Source: CAZENU01 sp965117035 (GTDB taxonomy: Bacteria > Chloroflexota > Dehalococcoidia > Lucifugimonadales > CAZENU01). Taken from it: a stretch of DNA of 64,000 bases. Below the pieces are notes generated by a model. That model did no database searches. It saw nothing but the letters and a program-made list of their open reading frames with translations, and was not told where the DNA came from. The position numbers and the translations under genes are program-made. This document shows positions 49,148 through 58,506 of this stretch, piece by piece. Numbering within the stretch: position 1 is the first letter of the stretch; each line of letters begins with the position of its first letter. The DNA lies in the NCBI GenBank assembly GCA_965117035.1, contig OZ220748.1, positions 372,001-436,000 on the forward strand, read 5' to 3'.

Positions 49148-50266
49148 CTATCGCTTGTGTCTCAGGTAGTCGTCTACCACGGCGTCGACCGTCTCTCGCG
49201 TCACGTGGGGCATTGCTATCAGGTGGCCGATGTCCTCGAACGGGGCGATCTGCCACCTGTGGACGACCTCCGGGGGCGGCTTCGGGAAGACGACCGTGAC
49301 GGAGTTCCTGTTCCGCCACGCGGGTATGCCGCTGTCGTTGAACCGGGCGACCGCGTATTCGGCGACGTCGAGGCAGCCGGCCACGATCTCCCTGAAGCCG
49401 TCCATCCCGTGCTGGCGCAGAGCGTACCACATCATCAGGGGCGTGATGGCGTTGCGCGAACCGGCGATCGTCGTGTCGAGCGAGCCGATGTACTCGACTG
49501 CCCGGGAGATGCGCGTCACGTGGTCGCGCCTCGTGAGGGCCACCCCGCAGGGCATGGGGGCGCCGATCATCTTGTGTCCGCTGATGGCGACGCTGTCGAA
49601 TCCCGCGTCGAACCCGTAGGGCTGCGGGTCGTCCACGAATGGGAGGATCATGCCGCTCAGCGCCGCGTCCGCGTGTATGTACGAGTCGGCTATCGCCAGG
49701 TCGTCGAGGATGGCCCGGACCCTGCCCACGTCGTCTACCGCGCCCTTCATCGTAGTGCCGATGTTCGCCATGACTATGACCGGCAGGTCCCGGTTGATCC
49801 TGATCGTCTCGCGCAGGTCTTCGTAGTCGATCTCGCCGTTTTCCTGGCTCTTGATCATGATGTTGCGCGCCCTGAGCAATCGCATGATCTTGACGACGCT
49901 GTAGTGGGTGTCCTCAGAGAAGTAGACGACGCCGTCCGGGAACATCTCCCGCCCGATGTAGAGGCCGTAGATGTTGCCCTCTGTGCCGCCGGAGGTGACG
50001 TAGCCCCACGCCTCCTCCCGCGGCAGGCCGGTCATGTCGGCGAACTGGCCAATGACCTCCCGCTCGACCTCGTGTGTGTTGCTTCGGAAGTTGCTGTCGT
50101 GAAACGGGTCGCCGACGTTGTTGACCGAATACCTCAGGAAAGGCAGCAGCGCCGTGTAGTCGAAGTCATGGTTGCACGGGTAGCCGACCTGCTGCCGGTG
50201 CAGCGCCTCGAGCTCGTCCTGGAGGGCGTCCAAGCGCCTCTGCGTATCCGGGCTCGGCTCGTTCAT
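49148..50266 (-). CDS. hdc: PLP-dependent histidine decarboxylase
   Basis: Group II decarboxylase of 372 residues, close in pattern to the Gram-negative type histidine decarboxylases that make histamine. Seen are GYPCNHDFDY near the N-terminus, WGYVTSGGTEGNIYGLYIGR, the cofactor-stacking H121 (DTHYSVVK), HADAALSG with D200, and the Schiff-base lysine K232 (SGHKMIGAPMPCG). Another L-amino acid is possible, as serine decarboxylases are related. Starts in a four-base ATGA overlap with the AbrB-like gene upstream; the ACT gene follows. The three form an operon. Confidence 0.85.
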   Translation of the reverse strand: MNEPSPDTQRRLDALQDELEALHRQQVGYPCNHDFDYTALLPFLRYSVNNVGDPFHDSNFRSNTHEVEREVIGQFADMTGLPREEAWGYVTSGGTEGNIYGLYIGREMFPDGVVYFSEDTHYSVVKIMRLLRARNIMIKSQENGEIDYEDLRETIRINRDLPVIVMANIGTTMKGAVDDVGRVRAILDDLAIADSYIHADAALSGMILPFVDDPQPYGFDAGFDSVAISGHKMIGAPMPCGVALTRRDHVTRISRAVEYIGSLDTTIAGSRNAITPLMMWYALRQHGMDGFREIVAGCLDVAEYAVARFNDSGIPAWRNRNSVTVVFPKPPPEVVHRWQIAPFEDIGHLIAMPHVTRETVDAVVDDYLRHKR

Positions 50267-50532
50267 CCTGTCTCCCGTTGTTTCCTGAGGACGCCGGCCT
50301 GCCCCCGTCGCTCCTCGATCAGCTCGTCCACCAGGCTTCGCTCCCGGGGAACATGCTGCCGGACCAGCTCCTGCGCGTGCCTGATCGCCGTCTGTTGGGT
50401 CGTCAGCCGAAGCTCGTCGTTTTCCAATACCAGGACGACTTCGTCGCCGGCGTCCAGACCGAGCGCCTTGCGGTGGGCGGCCGGTATGACGAGCCGGCCC
50501 GCCGTCCCTATGCGCACTCTTCTCTCAAGCAT
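50263..50532 (-). CDS. AbrB/MazE-type DNA-binding protein
   Basis: An 89-residue protein with an N-terminal swapped-hairpin AbrB domain: RVRIGTAGRLVIPAAHRKAL, then GLDAGDEVVLVLENDELRL. A charged helical tail (about 55-89) follows. Antitoxins of this type usually sit before a PIN or MazF toxin, but none is present. Instead the gene overlaps the histidine decarboxylase start by four bases. I start at 50532 (MLERRVRIG), which matches family starts. It may repress its own operon (inference). Confidence 0.8.
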   Translation of the reverse strand: MLERRVRIGTAGRLVIPAAHRKALGLDAGDEVVLVLENDELRLTTQQTAIRHAQELVRQHVPRERSLVDELIEERRGQAGVLRKQRETG

Positions 50533-50650
50533 GAGCCACCTCTTCGACAATATGACACATGAGGGCTGCGGCATTCCAGCGCTACAAGCTTCGCAACTTC
50601 GCCCAGTGATGGACGGCAGCGAGTTGGACTTCGCGTCGTCGAGCGGCGAG

Positions 50651-53101
50651 CTACATCCGGACGCGCCGGCTTTGGGGGTCGTAGGGAGGGCGCAGCGACG
50701 CCGTCGCGGCGTGGCGCTCGTCCATGACCTCTATCTCGTAGGCGCCGCTTCGGATGTGCGCCGCGTCGACCCCGCCCTCGTTTTCGACGTACCCGAGTCC
50801 CACCGAACGGCCGACGGTGTGGCCGTACGCCCCGCCCGTCGTTCGGCCGACGAGCGCGCCGTCGCGGTAGATCGGCTCGTCGCCCAGCAGCAGCGGCTCT
50901 GGGTCGTCCAGCGTGAAGACGGTCAGCCGTTTCGTCAACGGCCCGTCGGCCTGAGCCGCGAGCGCGTCCTTGCCGATGAAGTCAGGCTTGTCGAATGCGA
51001 CGGCGAAGCGCAGCCCGGCCTCCAGCGGGGTCTCCAGGTCGGTCAGGTCCGATCCCCACGCCCGGTACGCCTTCTCCATGCGCAGCGACTCCAGGGCGTG
51101 GTACCCGGCGAGCCGCAGGCCCAGCGGCCCGCCCGCGGCGACGATGTCGTCGTAGACGTGGGCGGCGAACTCGGTGGGGACGTACAGCTCCCAGCCCAGC
51201 TCGCCGACGTATGTGATGCGGGTCGCCCGCACCGGCGCGTAGCCGATCTCGATCTCCCGGCTCGCCAGGAACGGGAAGGCCTCGTTCGACAGGTCGGCGT
51301 CGGTCAGCCGCGAGAGGAGATCCCGAGACTTCGGGCCCATAACGGACAGCACGGCGTATGCGGACGACACGTTCGTGACGAAGGCGTGCGCGTCGTCCGG
51401 GATGCCCTGCCTGATCCAGTGCTCGTCGCGGCCCTCTGTCGCGCAGCCGGTCACGACCATGTAGGCGTCCTCGGAGAGTCTGGTCACGGTGAGGTCGGCT
51501 TCGAAGCCGCCTCGCTCGTTGAGCATGGCCGTGTAGACGGCCCGACCCGGTGGCACGCCGACGTCACCGGCGCAGAGACGCTGGAGCGCCTGCTCCGCGT
51601 CACGGCCCTGGACGAGCAGCTTGGCGAACGACGTCTGGTCGAACAGCCCGACCGCCTCGCGGACGGCGCGGTGCTCCTCGGCGGAGTGGTCGAACCAGTT
51701 CTGGCGCCCGAAGGAGTACTCGTACTGCTGCGCCATGCCCTCCGGCGCGAACCAGTTGGCGCGCTCCCAGCCGGAGACGACGCCGAACACCGCCCCCGCG
51801 GCTTCCAGCCGGTCGTGCAGGGGAGAGCGCCGGGCGTTTCGGGCCGTCTCCATCTGCAGGTGGGGCCAGTGCATGCCGTACAGGGCGCCGACGGTCTCGA
51901 CGGTGCGGTCGTACAGGTAGCGCGAGTGGCTCTGGTAGCGGTGGAACCGGCGGATGTCGACCTCGGTCAGGTCCATGGTGGGGTGGCCGGCCTCGATCCA
52001 CTCCGCGATCGCCCTGCCTACACCGGCGCCGGCCGCGATGCCGGTCGAGTTCAGCCCCGCGGCGACGAAGAAGCGCCTGAGCTCCGGGGCCTCGCCCATT
52101 ATGTAGCGGTTGTCCGGCGTGAAGGACTCGGCGCTGACGTAGAAGCGGTCGATGCCGGCCTCCTCCATCGCGGGGACACGGTGCGTCGCGGCCTCCCAGA
52201 AGACCTTGAAGTGGTCCCAGTCGGGATCGAGCAGGCTGAAGTTGTAGCCCTCCGGGATGCCGCCGGCGCCCCACGGCTTGGCGCGAGACTCGAAGCCGCC
52301 CATCAGGATGGCGCCGGTCTCCTCCTTGTCGCGCCGGAAGTAGATCTGCTCGTCCGGGTCGCGGAGCGACTTGAGGTCGTCCGGCACGCCCATCGGGTTG
52401 GTGACCAGGTACATGTGCTCTGCGGCGTGGAGCGGGACGTTGACCCCGCACATCTTCCCGACCTCGCGCGCCCACATGCCGGCGCAGTTGACCGCGTAGT
52501 CGCACTCGATCCGGCCACGGTCGGTCGCCACGGCGGTCACGGCGCCGTCGTGCTGCTCGATGCCGGTCACGACGATGTCCTCGAACAGCGAGACGCCGTT
52601 CGCCTCGGCGCCTGCGGCCAGCGCCTTCGCCGTCTCCTCCGGCAGCGTCTGGCCGTCCTCCGGGATGTGGATTGCGCCAACGAGGTCGTCGATGCGCATC
52701 AGCGGCCACATCTCGCCCGCTTCGCCCAGGCTGATCGGCTCGATCTCTATCCCGAAGGACCGGCCCAGCGACGCGATCTTCCTGAGCTCGTCCATACGGC
52801 CTTCCGTCCGGGCCACCGTGACGCTGCCGGACTGCCGGAAGCCGGTGGGATGGCCGGTCTCGGCCTCCAGGCCGCGGTAGAGCTCCACCCCATACTTGGC
52901 GATCTCGATGAGCGTCCGGTTGTTGCGGAGCTGCGTCACCAGGCCGGCGGCGTGCCAGGTCGTGCCGCCTGTCAGATTGCCGCGCTCCAGCACGACGACG
53001 TCCCTTCGGCCCAGCTTCGCGAGGTGGTAGGCGACGCTGCAGCCGACGATTCCGCCTCCGATGACGACGATCTCGGCCCGGTCTGGTAGGTTCTCTGCCA
53101 T
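50651..53101 (-). CDS. FAD-GcvT dehydrogenase (dimethylglycine/sarcosine dehydrogenase-like)
   Basis: An 816-residue two-part flavoprotein. The N-terminal DAO-type FAD domain has IVVIGGGIVGCS (11-22) and GGTTWHAAGL, where H50 matches the histidine that holds FAD covalently in dimethylglycine dehydrogenase. A short FAO_M linker follows (about 375-430). The C-terminal GcvT-like folate domain contains GPKSRDLLSRL and ELGWELYVPTEFAAHVYDDI. It would remove a methyl group from dimethylglycine, sarcosine or a related amine and load it on tetrahydrofolate. Start ATG 53101 with GGAGGG six bases upstream. It complements soxBDAG at 57-62 kb. Confidence 0.85.
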   Translation of the reverse strand: MAENLPDRAEIVVIGGGIVGCSVAYHLAKLGRRDVVVLERGNLTGGTTWHAAGLVTQLRNNRTLIEIAKYGVELYRGLEAETGHPTGFRQSGSVTVARTEGRMDELRKIASLGRSFGIEIEPISLGEAGEMWPLMRIDDLVGAIHIPEDGQTLPEETAKALAAGAEANGVSLFEDIVVTGIEQHDGAVTAVATDRGRIECDYAVNCAGMWAREVGKMCGVNVPLHAAEHMYLVTNPMGVPDDLKSLRDPDEQIYFRRDKEETGAILMGGFESRAKPWGAGGIPEGYNFSLLDPDWDHFKVFWEAATHRVPAMEEAGIDRFYVSAESFTPDNRYIMGEAPELRRFFVAAGLNSTGIAAGAGVGRAIAEWIEAGHPTMDLTEVDIRRFHRYQSHSRYLYDRTVETVGALYGMHWPHLQMETARNARRSPLHDRLEAAGAVFGVVSGWERANWFAPEGMAQQYEYSFGRQNWFDHSAEEHRAVREAVGLFDQTSFAKLLVQGRDAEQALQRLCAGDVGVPPGRAVYTAMLNERGGFEADLTVTRLSEDAYMVVTGCATEGRDEHWIRQGIPDDAHAFVTNVSSAYAVLSVMGPKSRDLLSRLTDADLSNEAFPFLASREIEIGYAPVRATRITYVGELGWELYVPTEFAAHVYDDIVAAGGPLGLRLAGYHALESLRMEKAYRAWGSDLTDLETPLEAGLRFAVAFDKPDFIGKDALAAQADGPLTKRLTVFTLDDPEPLLLGDEPIYRDGALVGRTTGGAYGHTVGRSVGLGYVENEGGVDAAHIRSGAYEIEVMDERHAATASLRPPYDPQSRRVRM

Positions 53102-53246
53102 GGAAGCCCTCCGGCGGGGGACTGGCTGTGCGCGGTTGATGTTCGCACCGAAACGGCGTCCCGCGCAACCTCCGGGCCGAACGCGCGCCGGGGACGGTGC
53201 TACACTTGTCCTGCCCGTGTCACCGCCTCGATGGAGGAAGCAGACG

Positions 53247-53720
53247 ATGACGAAGCGTTACTGGCTGTTCAAGTCCGAGCCGTCGGACTACTCGTTCTCG
53301 GACCTGATGGCCGAGCCGGACCAGACGGACTACTGGGACGGCGTGCGGAACTACCAGGCCCGCAACCTCCTTCGCGACGAGGTCAAGGAGGGCGACGGCG
53401 TGCTGTTCTACCACTCGAACGCGAAGCCGCCGGGTGTCGTGGGCACCGCGGTCGTAGTGCGCGATGGCTACCCCGACTTCACCGCCTGGGACCCGGACTC
53501 GGACCATCCGGATCCCAAGTCCACCCCTGAGAACCCGCGGTGGTTCATGGTCGACATCAAGGGCATGGCGGCGCTGCCCAGCCAGGTGACGCTGGCGCAG
53601 ATCAGGGCGAACCCGGCGCTCGAGGAGATATCGCTGTTCACCCGACCGCGCCTATCGGTCCATCCCATCACGCAACAGGAGTGGGACACCATCCTGGAGA
53701 TGGCCGAGGCCGGAGAGTAG
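53247..53720 (+). CDS. EVE-domain protein
   Basis: A 157-residue protein of the EVE (PUA-like) fold that in other organisms binds modified nucleotides. Pattern: YWLFKSEPSDYSFSDL, WDGVRNYQARNLLRDEVKEG, VLFYHSNAKPPGVVGTAVVV and RPRLSVHPITQQEWDTIL. The aromatic and WDGVRN residues that form the base pocket are present. Start ATG 53247 follows GGAGGAAG. Likely role in RNA or DNA modification sensing (family knowledge); monocistronic here. Confidence 0.9.
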   Translation: MTKRYWLFKSEPSDYSFSDLMAEPDQTDYWDGVRNYQARNLLRDEVKEGDGVLFYHSNAKPPGVVGTAVVVRDGYPDFTAWDPDSDHPDPKSTPENPRWFMVDIKGMAALPSQVTLAQIRANPALEEISLFTRPRLSVHPITQQEWDTILEMAEAGE

Positions 53721-53764
53721 CCGGGGGCAGCGCCGGGACTACGCGGAAGGGCCGCAGCCGGGTC

Positions 53765-54487
<723 letters not shown>

Positions 54488-54495
54488 GGTCGCCT

Positions 54496-55671
54496 CTACT
54501 GGTATCTGAGCGCGTCGACCGGGTCCAGCCGCGCGGCCTTCCAGGCGGGAACGACGCCCGCTACGGCGCCCAGCACCGTAGAGAAGGCCACGGCGAAGAC
54601 GGCCGTCGCCGGGGTCAGGAGGAACAGGATCGTTCCCGACGTTCGCCCCGCCTCGTTGGAGGCGTAGACGACGGCGGCGCCGAGCGCCAGTCCGAGTATT
54701 CCGCCGACGAGGCCCATGAACGCCGCCTCGGTCATCAGCTCGCCCATGATGGAGCCTCGCGACGCGCCGATCGAGCGCTTGATCCCGATCTCGCGCGTGC
54801 GTTCCGCCACGCTCATCGCCATCGTATTGATGACGGACAGGCCGCCGACCACGAGGCTGATCAGGGCGACGCCGAGGATGATCGCGTTGAATATGGTGAC
54901 GGTCGAGCCGAAGGCCTGGTCGAAATCGTCGGCCGTGGTCGCCTGCACCCGCGGGACGCTCGCCTCTATTGCCCGTGCGAGTGCTCCGGTATCGGCATCG
55001 GCCTCCGGGTACACGAGCACGCGCGAGATGAGCGGGACCGCCTGCCGGTCCGTCCCCGCGAGGATGGGCGCGTCCCCCGCGAGCAGCGCCTGTCCGGCCT
55101 CGAACGGGACGACCGCGGTGGTGTCCGGCGTCGTGAGCGTCGGCTCCATCACGCCGATGACCTCGAAGTCGACTCCGCGTATGCTGAAGCTGTCTCCCGG
55201 CCTCCTGTCGAACTTCCGGGCCATGTCCGCGCCCAGGACGACGACCATCCGGTCCTCGTCCTCCGGCGACATCAACCTTCCCTGGGCGGCTTTGGGCTCG
55301 AACACCTCTAGACCCTGGTCCGCGCCGGCCGTGACCCCGAGGACGAAGTCCGGCGCGCCGAAGCCGCTGCCGAGGTCGTCGGTATCGAGCAGCAGCAGGA
55401 CCTGCGGGACCGCGACCGCCACGCCGGGGACCCTCGCGACCTGGCCGGCCACGGCGAACGGGATCGGAGTGAGCCCGAACTGGAAGGCCGGGACGTTCGC
55501 GTCGCTGACGACGATCTTGTCGTCGTAGTAGGTGATGTTGCCCTCGACGAGCGTCTGGATCTTGTCCGCCATCGAGGTCATGACGACGAGCGCCCAGATG
55601 CCGACCGTGATGCCGACGATCGTCAGCGCGGTGCGGAGCTTTCGCCGAGCGAGGTTACGTAGAAGGCTCAC
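54496..55671 (-). CDS. ABC transporter permease (MacB/FtsX-like)
   Basis: A 391-residue membrane protein with the MacB plan: helix 1 (about 12-32), a large extracytoplasmic MacB_PCD domain (about 40-250), and three C-terminal helices. LSVINTMAMSVAERTREIGI, then KRSIGASRGSIMGELMTEA, is the coupling-helix region. GTG start at 55671 (VSLLRNLARRKLRTALT) is the family start; the longer frame overlaps leuB. With the ATPase it forms a two-gene exporter of a lipoprotein, antibiotic or peptide. No MacA-like adaptor is nearby. Confidence 0.85.
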   Translation of the reverse strand: MSLLRNLARRKLRTALTIVGITVGIWALVVMTSMADKIQTLVEGNITYYDDKIVVSDANVPAFQFGLTPIPFAVAGQVARVPGVAVAVPQVLLLLDTDDLGSGFGAPDFVLGVTAGADQGLEVFEPKAAQGRLMSPEDEDRMVVVLGADMARKFDRRPGDSFSIRGVDFEVIGVMEPTLTTPDTTAVVPFEAGQALLAGDAPILAGTDRQAVPLISRVLVYPEADADTGALARAIEASVPRVQATTADDFDQAFGSTVTIFNAIILGVALISLVVGGLSVINTMAMSVAERTREIGIKRSIGASRGSIMGELMTEAAFMGLVGGILGLALGAAVVYASNEAGRTSGTILFLLTPATAVFAVAFSTVLGAVAGVVPAWKAARLDPVDALRYQ

Positions 55672-55721
55672 GTCGCATCCCCGGTGAGCACCTGCCCGCG
55701 CACGTTGGTCGAGTCCTGACG

Positions 55722-56789
55722 TCAGACGCCGTGAGCGACGGCGTCGCCTATGCCGGACGTGCCCAGCCCGCTCGCCTCGACGTCGCTGGCGGAAAGTCCG
55801 CCCAGTTTGCCGCTCTCGAGAAAACTCGCCACGGAGTCCTCGATCCGCTCCGCGGCCGACTTCGCCCCGAGGTGCTCGAGCATCATCCGCCCCGACTCGA
55901 TGGCGGCCAGCGGGTTGACGACGTTCTTGCCGGTGTACTTCGGCGTCGAGCCGCCGATGGGCTCGAACATCGAGACGCCGTCGGGGTTGATGTTGCCGCC
56001 GGCGGCGATGCCCATGCCGCCCTGGATCATCGCGCCGAGGTCGGTGATGATGTCGCCGAACATGTTGCCGGTGACGATCACATCGAACCACTCGGGGTTC
56101 TTGACCATCCACATGACCGTGGCGTCGATGTGCGCGTAGTCCCGCTGGACGTCCGGGTAGTCCGCGTCGCCCATCTCGTGGAACGCCCTTTCCCACAGGC
56201 CGTAGACGTTGGTCAGGACGTTCGTCTTGCCGCACAGGGTGAGCTGGCGGTCCTCGTCCCGCTCGCGTGTCAGCTCGAAGGCGTATCGCAGGCACCGGTC
56301 GACCTCGGGCCGCGTGTAGGCCATGACCTGGGTCGCCCGCTCGTCCGGCTGGCCCTTGTTCGAGACCTCGCCCAGCCCGGTGTAGACGCCGCCGCAGTTC
56401 TCGCGCACCACGACGAAGTCGATGTCAGCAGGCCCCTTGTCTTTCAGGGGGGTGTCGACGTTCGGGTACAGCTTCACGGGCCGCAGGTTGATGTACTGCT
56501 CCAGCTCGAATCGCAGCCGCAGCAGGATGCCCTTCTCGAGGATGCCGGGCGTGACGTCCGGGTGGCCGATGGCCCCCAGGTAGATCGCGTCGAAGCCCCT
56601 GATCTCGTCGACGGCCGAGTCGGGGAGTATCTCCCCGGTCCGCATGTACCGGTCTCCGCCGAAGTCGTAGGAGACGAAGTCGAGGGCAAGGCCGTCGGCG
56701 GATGCGGCGGCCTCCAGCACCTTGATTCCCTCGTCCGCGACTTCAGGGCCCGTGCCGTCACCCGGAATGACCGCTATCTTGAACTGCAT
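55722..56789 (-). CDS. leuB: Isopropylmalate/isocitrate dehydrogenase family (LeuB-like)
   Basis: NAD-dependent decarboxylating dehydrogenase of 355 residues. Conserved IPGDGTGPEV at the N-terminus, LRFELEQYINLRPVKLYPNV (substrate arginines), VVRENCGGVYTGLGE, the catalytic lysine and tyrosine regions, and GNMFGDIITDLGA with the Mg-binding aspartates. FEPIGGSTPKYTGKNVVNPLA near the end is the NAD loop. The VRENCGGVYTG loop differs from textbook LeuB (VRELTGGIYFG). Tartrate or a related malate dehydrogenase is therefore possible, and the symbol is a best guess. Starts at ATG 56789. No other leucine genes are nearby. Confidence 0.75.
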   Translation of the reverse strand: MQFKIAVIPGDGTGPEVADEGIKVLEAAASADGLALDFVSYDFGGDRYMRTGEILPDSAVDEIRGFDAIYLGAIGHPDVTPGILEKGILLRLRFELEQYINLRPVKLYPNVDTPLKDKGPADIDFVVVRENCGGVYTGLGEVSNKGQPDERATQVMAYTRPEVDRCLRYAFELTRERDEDRQLTLCGKTNVLTNVYGLWERAFHEMGDADYPDVQRDYAHIDATVMWMVKNPEWFDVIVTGNMFGDIITDLGAMIQGGMGIAAGGNINPDGVSMFEPIGGSTPKYTGKNVVNPLAAIESGRMMLEHLGAKSAAERIEDSVASFLESGKLGGLSASDVEASGLGTSGIGDAVAHGV

Positions 56790-56961
56790 TGTGTTTCCGC
56801 TGCTCCCTGGGTCGAATCGTTGGACTCCCAATCATTATAGGAGAAACCGCGAAGTCCGCGCCGGGCCGGAAGAACGCCGCGCGCCTCTCGCAGGTAGCCG
56901 ACGCCAGACCGGTGGACTATGATATGGCCCGTCCCGCGGGAGCGGGCGCTGGGGAGACTTG

Positions 56962-58209
56962 GTGAAGTATTCGCTGTTCAACATCGTCCGCAACGGGCTG
57001 AGCCACCACGAGAGGTGGCCGCGCGCCTGGCGCCACCCCGAGCCGAGGCGCGAGTACGAGGTCGTGATCGTCGGCGCGGGCGGGCACGGCCTCGCGACCG
57101 CCTACTACCTGGCGAAGGAGCACGGCATCACGGACGTGGCCGTGCTGGAGAAGGGCTACGTCGGCGGCGGCAACACGGGCCGCAACACGGAGGTCGTGCG
57201 CTCCAACTACCTGTGGGACGAGGCGGCGCACCTGTACGAGTTCTCGCTGAAGCTGTGGCAGGACCTTAGCCGCGATCTGAACTTCAACCTGATGTACAGC
57301 AAGCGGGGCCTGATCAGCCTTGGTCACAGCCTGCAGGAGATGCGCGACATCGCCCGCCGCGTCAACGCCAACCGCCTCAACGGCATCGACAGCGAGCTGC
57401 TCAGCCCGGAAGAGATCAAGGACCTCGTCCCGATCATCAACATCTCGAAGGACGCCCGCTACCCGATACTCGGCGCGTCCTACCAGCGCCGGGGCGGTAC
57501 GGCGCGGCACGACGCCGTCGCGTGGGGGTTCGCCCGGGCGGCGGACGCGCGCGGCGTGGACGTCATCCAGCAGTGCGAGGTGGTCGGCTTCCGGCAGGAG
57601 AACGGCAGGGTAGTCGGCGTCGACACGACGCGTGGGTACATCGGCGCGAAGAAGATCGGCGTCGTCACCGCGGGCAGCTCCGGCGTGCTGGCCGACCTGG
57701 CTGGCTTCCGGCTGCCCATCGAGAGCCACCCCTTGCAGGCGTGGGTCAGCGAGCCGGTCAAGCCGCTGCTGCACGCCGTCATCATGTCGAACGCCGTCCA
57801 CGCCTACATCAGCCAGACTGACCGCGGTGAGCTGCTGTCCGGCGCCGGCATCGACTCGTACAACGGCTACGGGCAGCGCGGCAGCTTCAGCGTCCCGGAG
57901 CACGCGATGGCCGCCCTCGTCGAGCTGTTCCCGGTCTTCAGCAGGCTGCGGATGATGCGGCAGTGGGGCGGCATCGTCGACACCTGCCCGGACGCGTGTC
58001 CGATCATCGGCGCGACTCCGGTCGACGGCCTCTACTTCAACTGCGGCTGGGGTACCGGCGGCTACAAGGCGACGCCCGGCTCCGGCTGGGTGTTCGCCTA
58101 CAACCTGGCCACCGGACAGCCGCACGAGCTGGCCAGGCCGTTCTCGTTGGACCGCTTCAGGACCGGCGCGCTGATAGACGAGCACGGCGCGGCCGGGGTC
58201 GCGCACTAG
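56962..58209 (+). CDS. soxB: Sarcosine oxidase beta subunit
   Basis: First gene of a four-gene operon for heterotetrameric sarcosine oxidase, which converts sarcosine to glycine with H2O2 and 5,10-methylene-tetrahydrofolate. The 415-residue beta subunit has the FAD motif EVVIVGAGGHGLATAYYLAK (32-51) and GGTARHDAVAWGFARAA, where H183 matches the histidine that binds FMN covalently. NCGWGTGGYKATPGSGWVFA is near the C-terminus. GTG start at 56962 with GGGGAG five bases upstream; TTG at 56959 is less well placed. The delta-subunit gene follows by 18 bases. Confidence 0.95.
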   Translation: MKYSLFNIVRNGLSHHERWPRAWRHPEPRREYEVVIVGAGGHGLATAYYLAKEHGITDVAVLEKGYVGGGNTGRNTEVVRSNYLWDEAAHLYEFSLKLWQDLSRDLNFNLMYSKRGLISLGHSLQEMRDIARRVNANRLNGIDSELLSPEEIKDLVPIINISKDARYPILGASYQRRGGTARHDAVAWGFARAADARGVDVIQQCEVVGFRQENGRVVGVDTTRGYIGAKKIGVVTAGSSGVLADLAGFRLPIESHPLQAWVSEPVKPLLHAVIMSNAVHAYISQTDRGELLSGAGIDSYNGYGQRGSFSVPEHAMAALVELFPVFSRLRMMRQWGGIVDTCPDACPIIGATPVDGLYFNCGWGTGGYKATPGSGWVFAYNLATGQPHELARPFSLDRFRTGALIDEHGAAGVAH

Positions 58210-58227
58210 GAGAAACATCGAGGACGC

Positions 58228-58506
58228 ATGCTGCTGATCGAATGCCCCTGGTGCGGGCCCAGAGACGAGTCCGAGTTCAGCTACGGCGGCGAGGCCCACA
58301 TCGTCCGCCCGGACCCGGACGCCGCGAGCGACGAGGAGTGGGCGGCCTACCTCTTCTACCGCAAGAACCCGAGGGGCGACCACCTGGAGCAGTGGTGCCA
58401 CGCCTCCGGCTGCAGGCGCTGGTTCAACGTCAGGCGCGACACGATGACCTACGAGATCAGCGGCGTGTACCGCATCGGTGAGAAGCCGCCCGGAGGCGAG
58501 TCGTGA
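58228..58506 (+). CDS. soxD: Sarcosine oxidase delta subunit
   Basis: The 92-residue delta subunit, a small zinc protein of the complex. Zinc ligands are seen as C6 and C9 (IECPWCG) and the WCHASGCRRWF group (C57, C62 with the nearby histidine). YGGEAHIVRPDPDAASDEEW is also typical. Its stop TGA overlaps the start of soxA. Confidence 0.95.
   Translation: MLLIECPWCGPRDESEFSYGGEAHIVRPDPDAASDEEWAAYLFYRKNPRGDHLEQWCHASGCRRWFNVRRDTMTYEISGVYRIGEKPPGGES

Noticed and set aside
50263..50532. Toxin-antitoxin module at the AbrB-like gene
   Set aside because: No PIN, MazF or other toxin-like gene adjoins it; the downstream gene is a decarboxylase.
49157..53089. Very long open frame (over 1,300 codons) on the + strand
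   Set aside because: It lies opposite the histidine decarboxylase, AbrB and FAD-GcvT genes, which have clear family motifs. Its own translation is low-complexity Arg/Val/Asp-rich with no recognisable domain, as expected from GC-rich codon bias.
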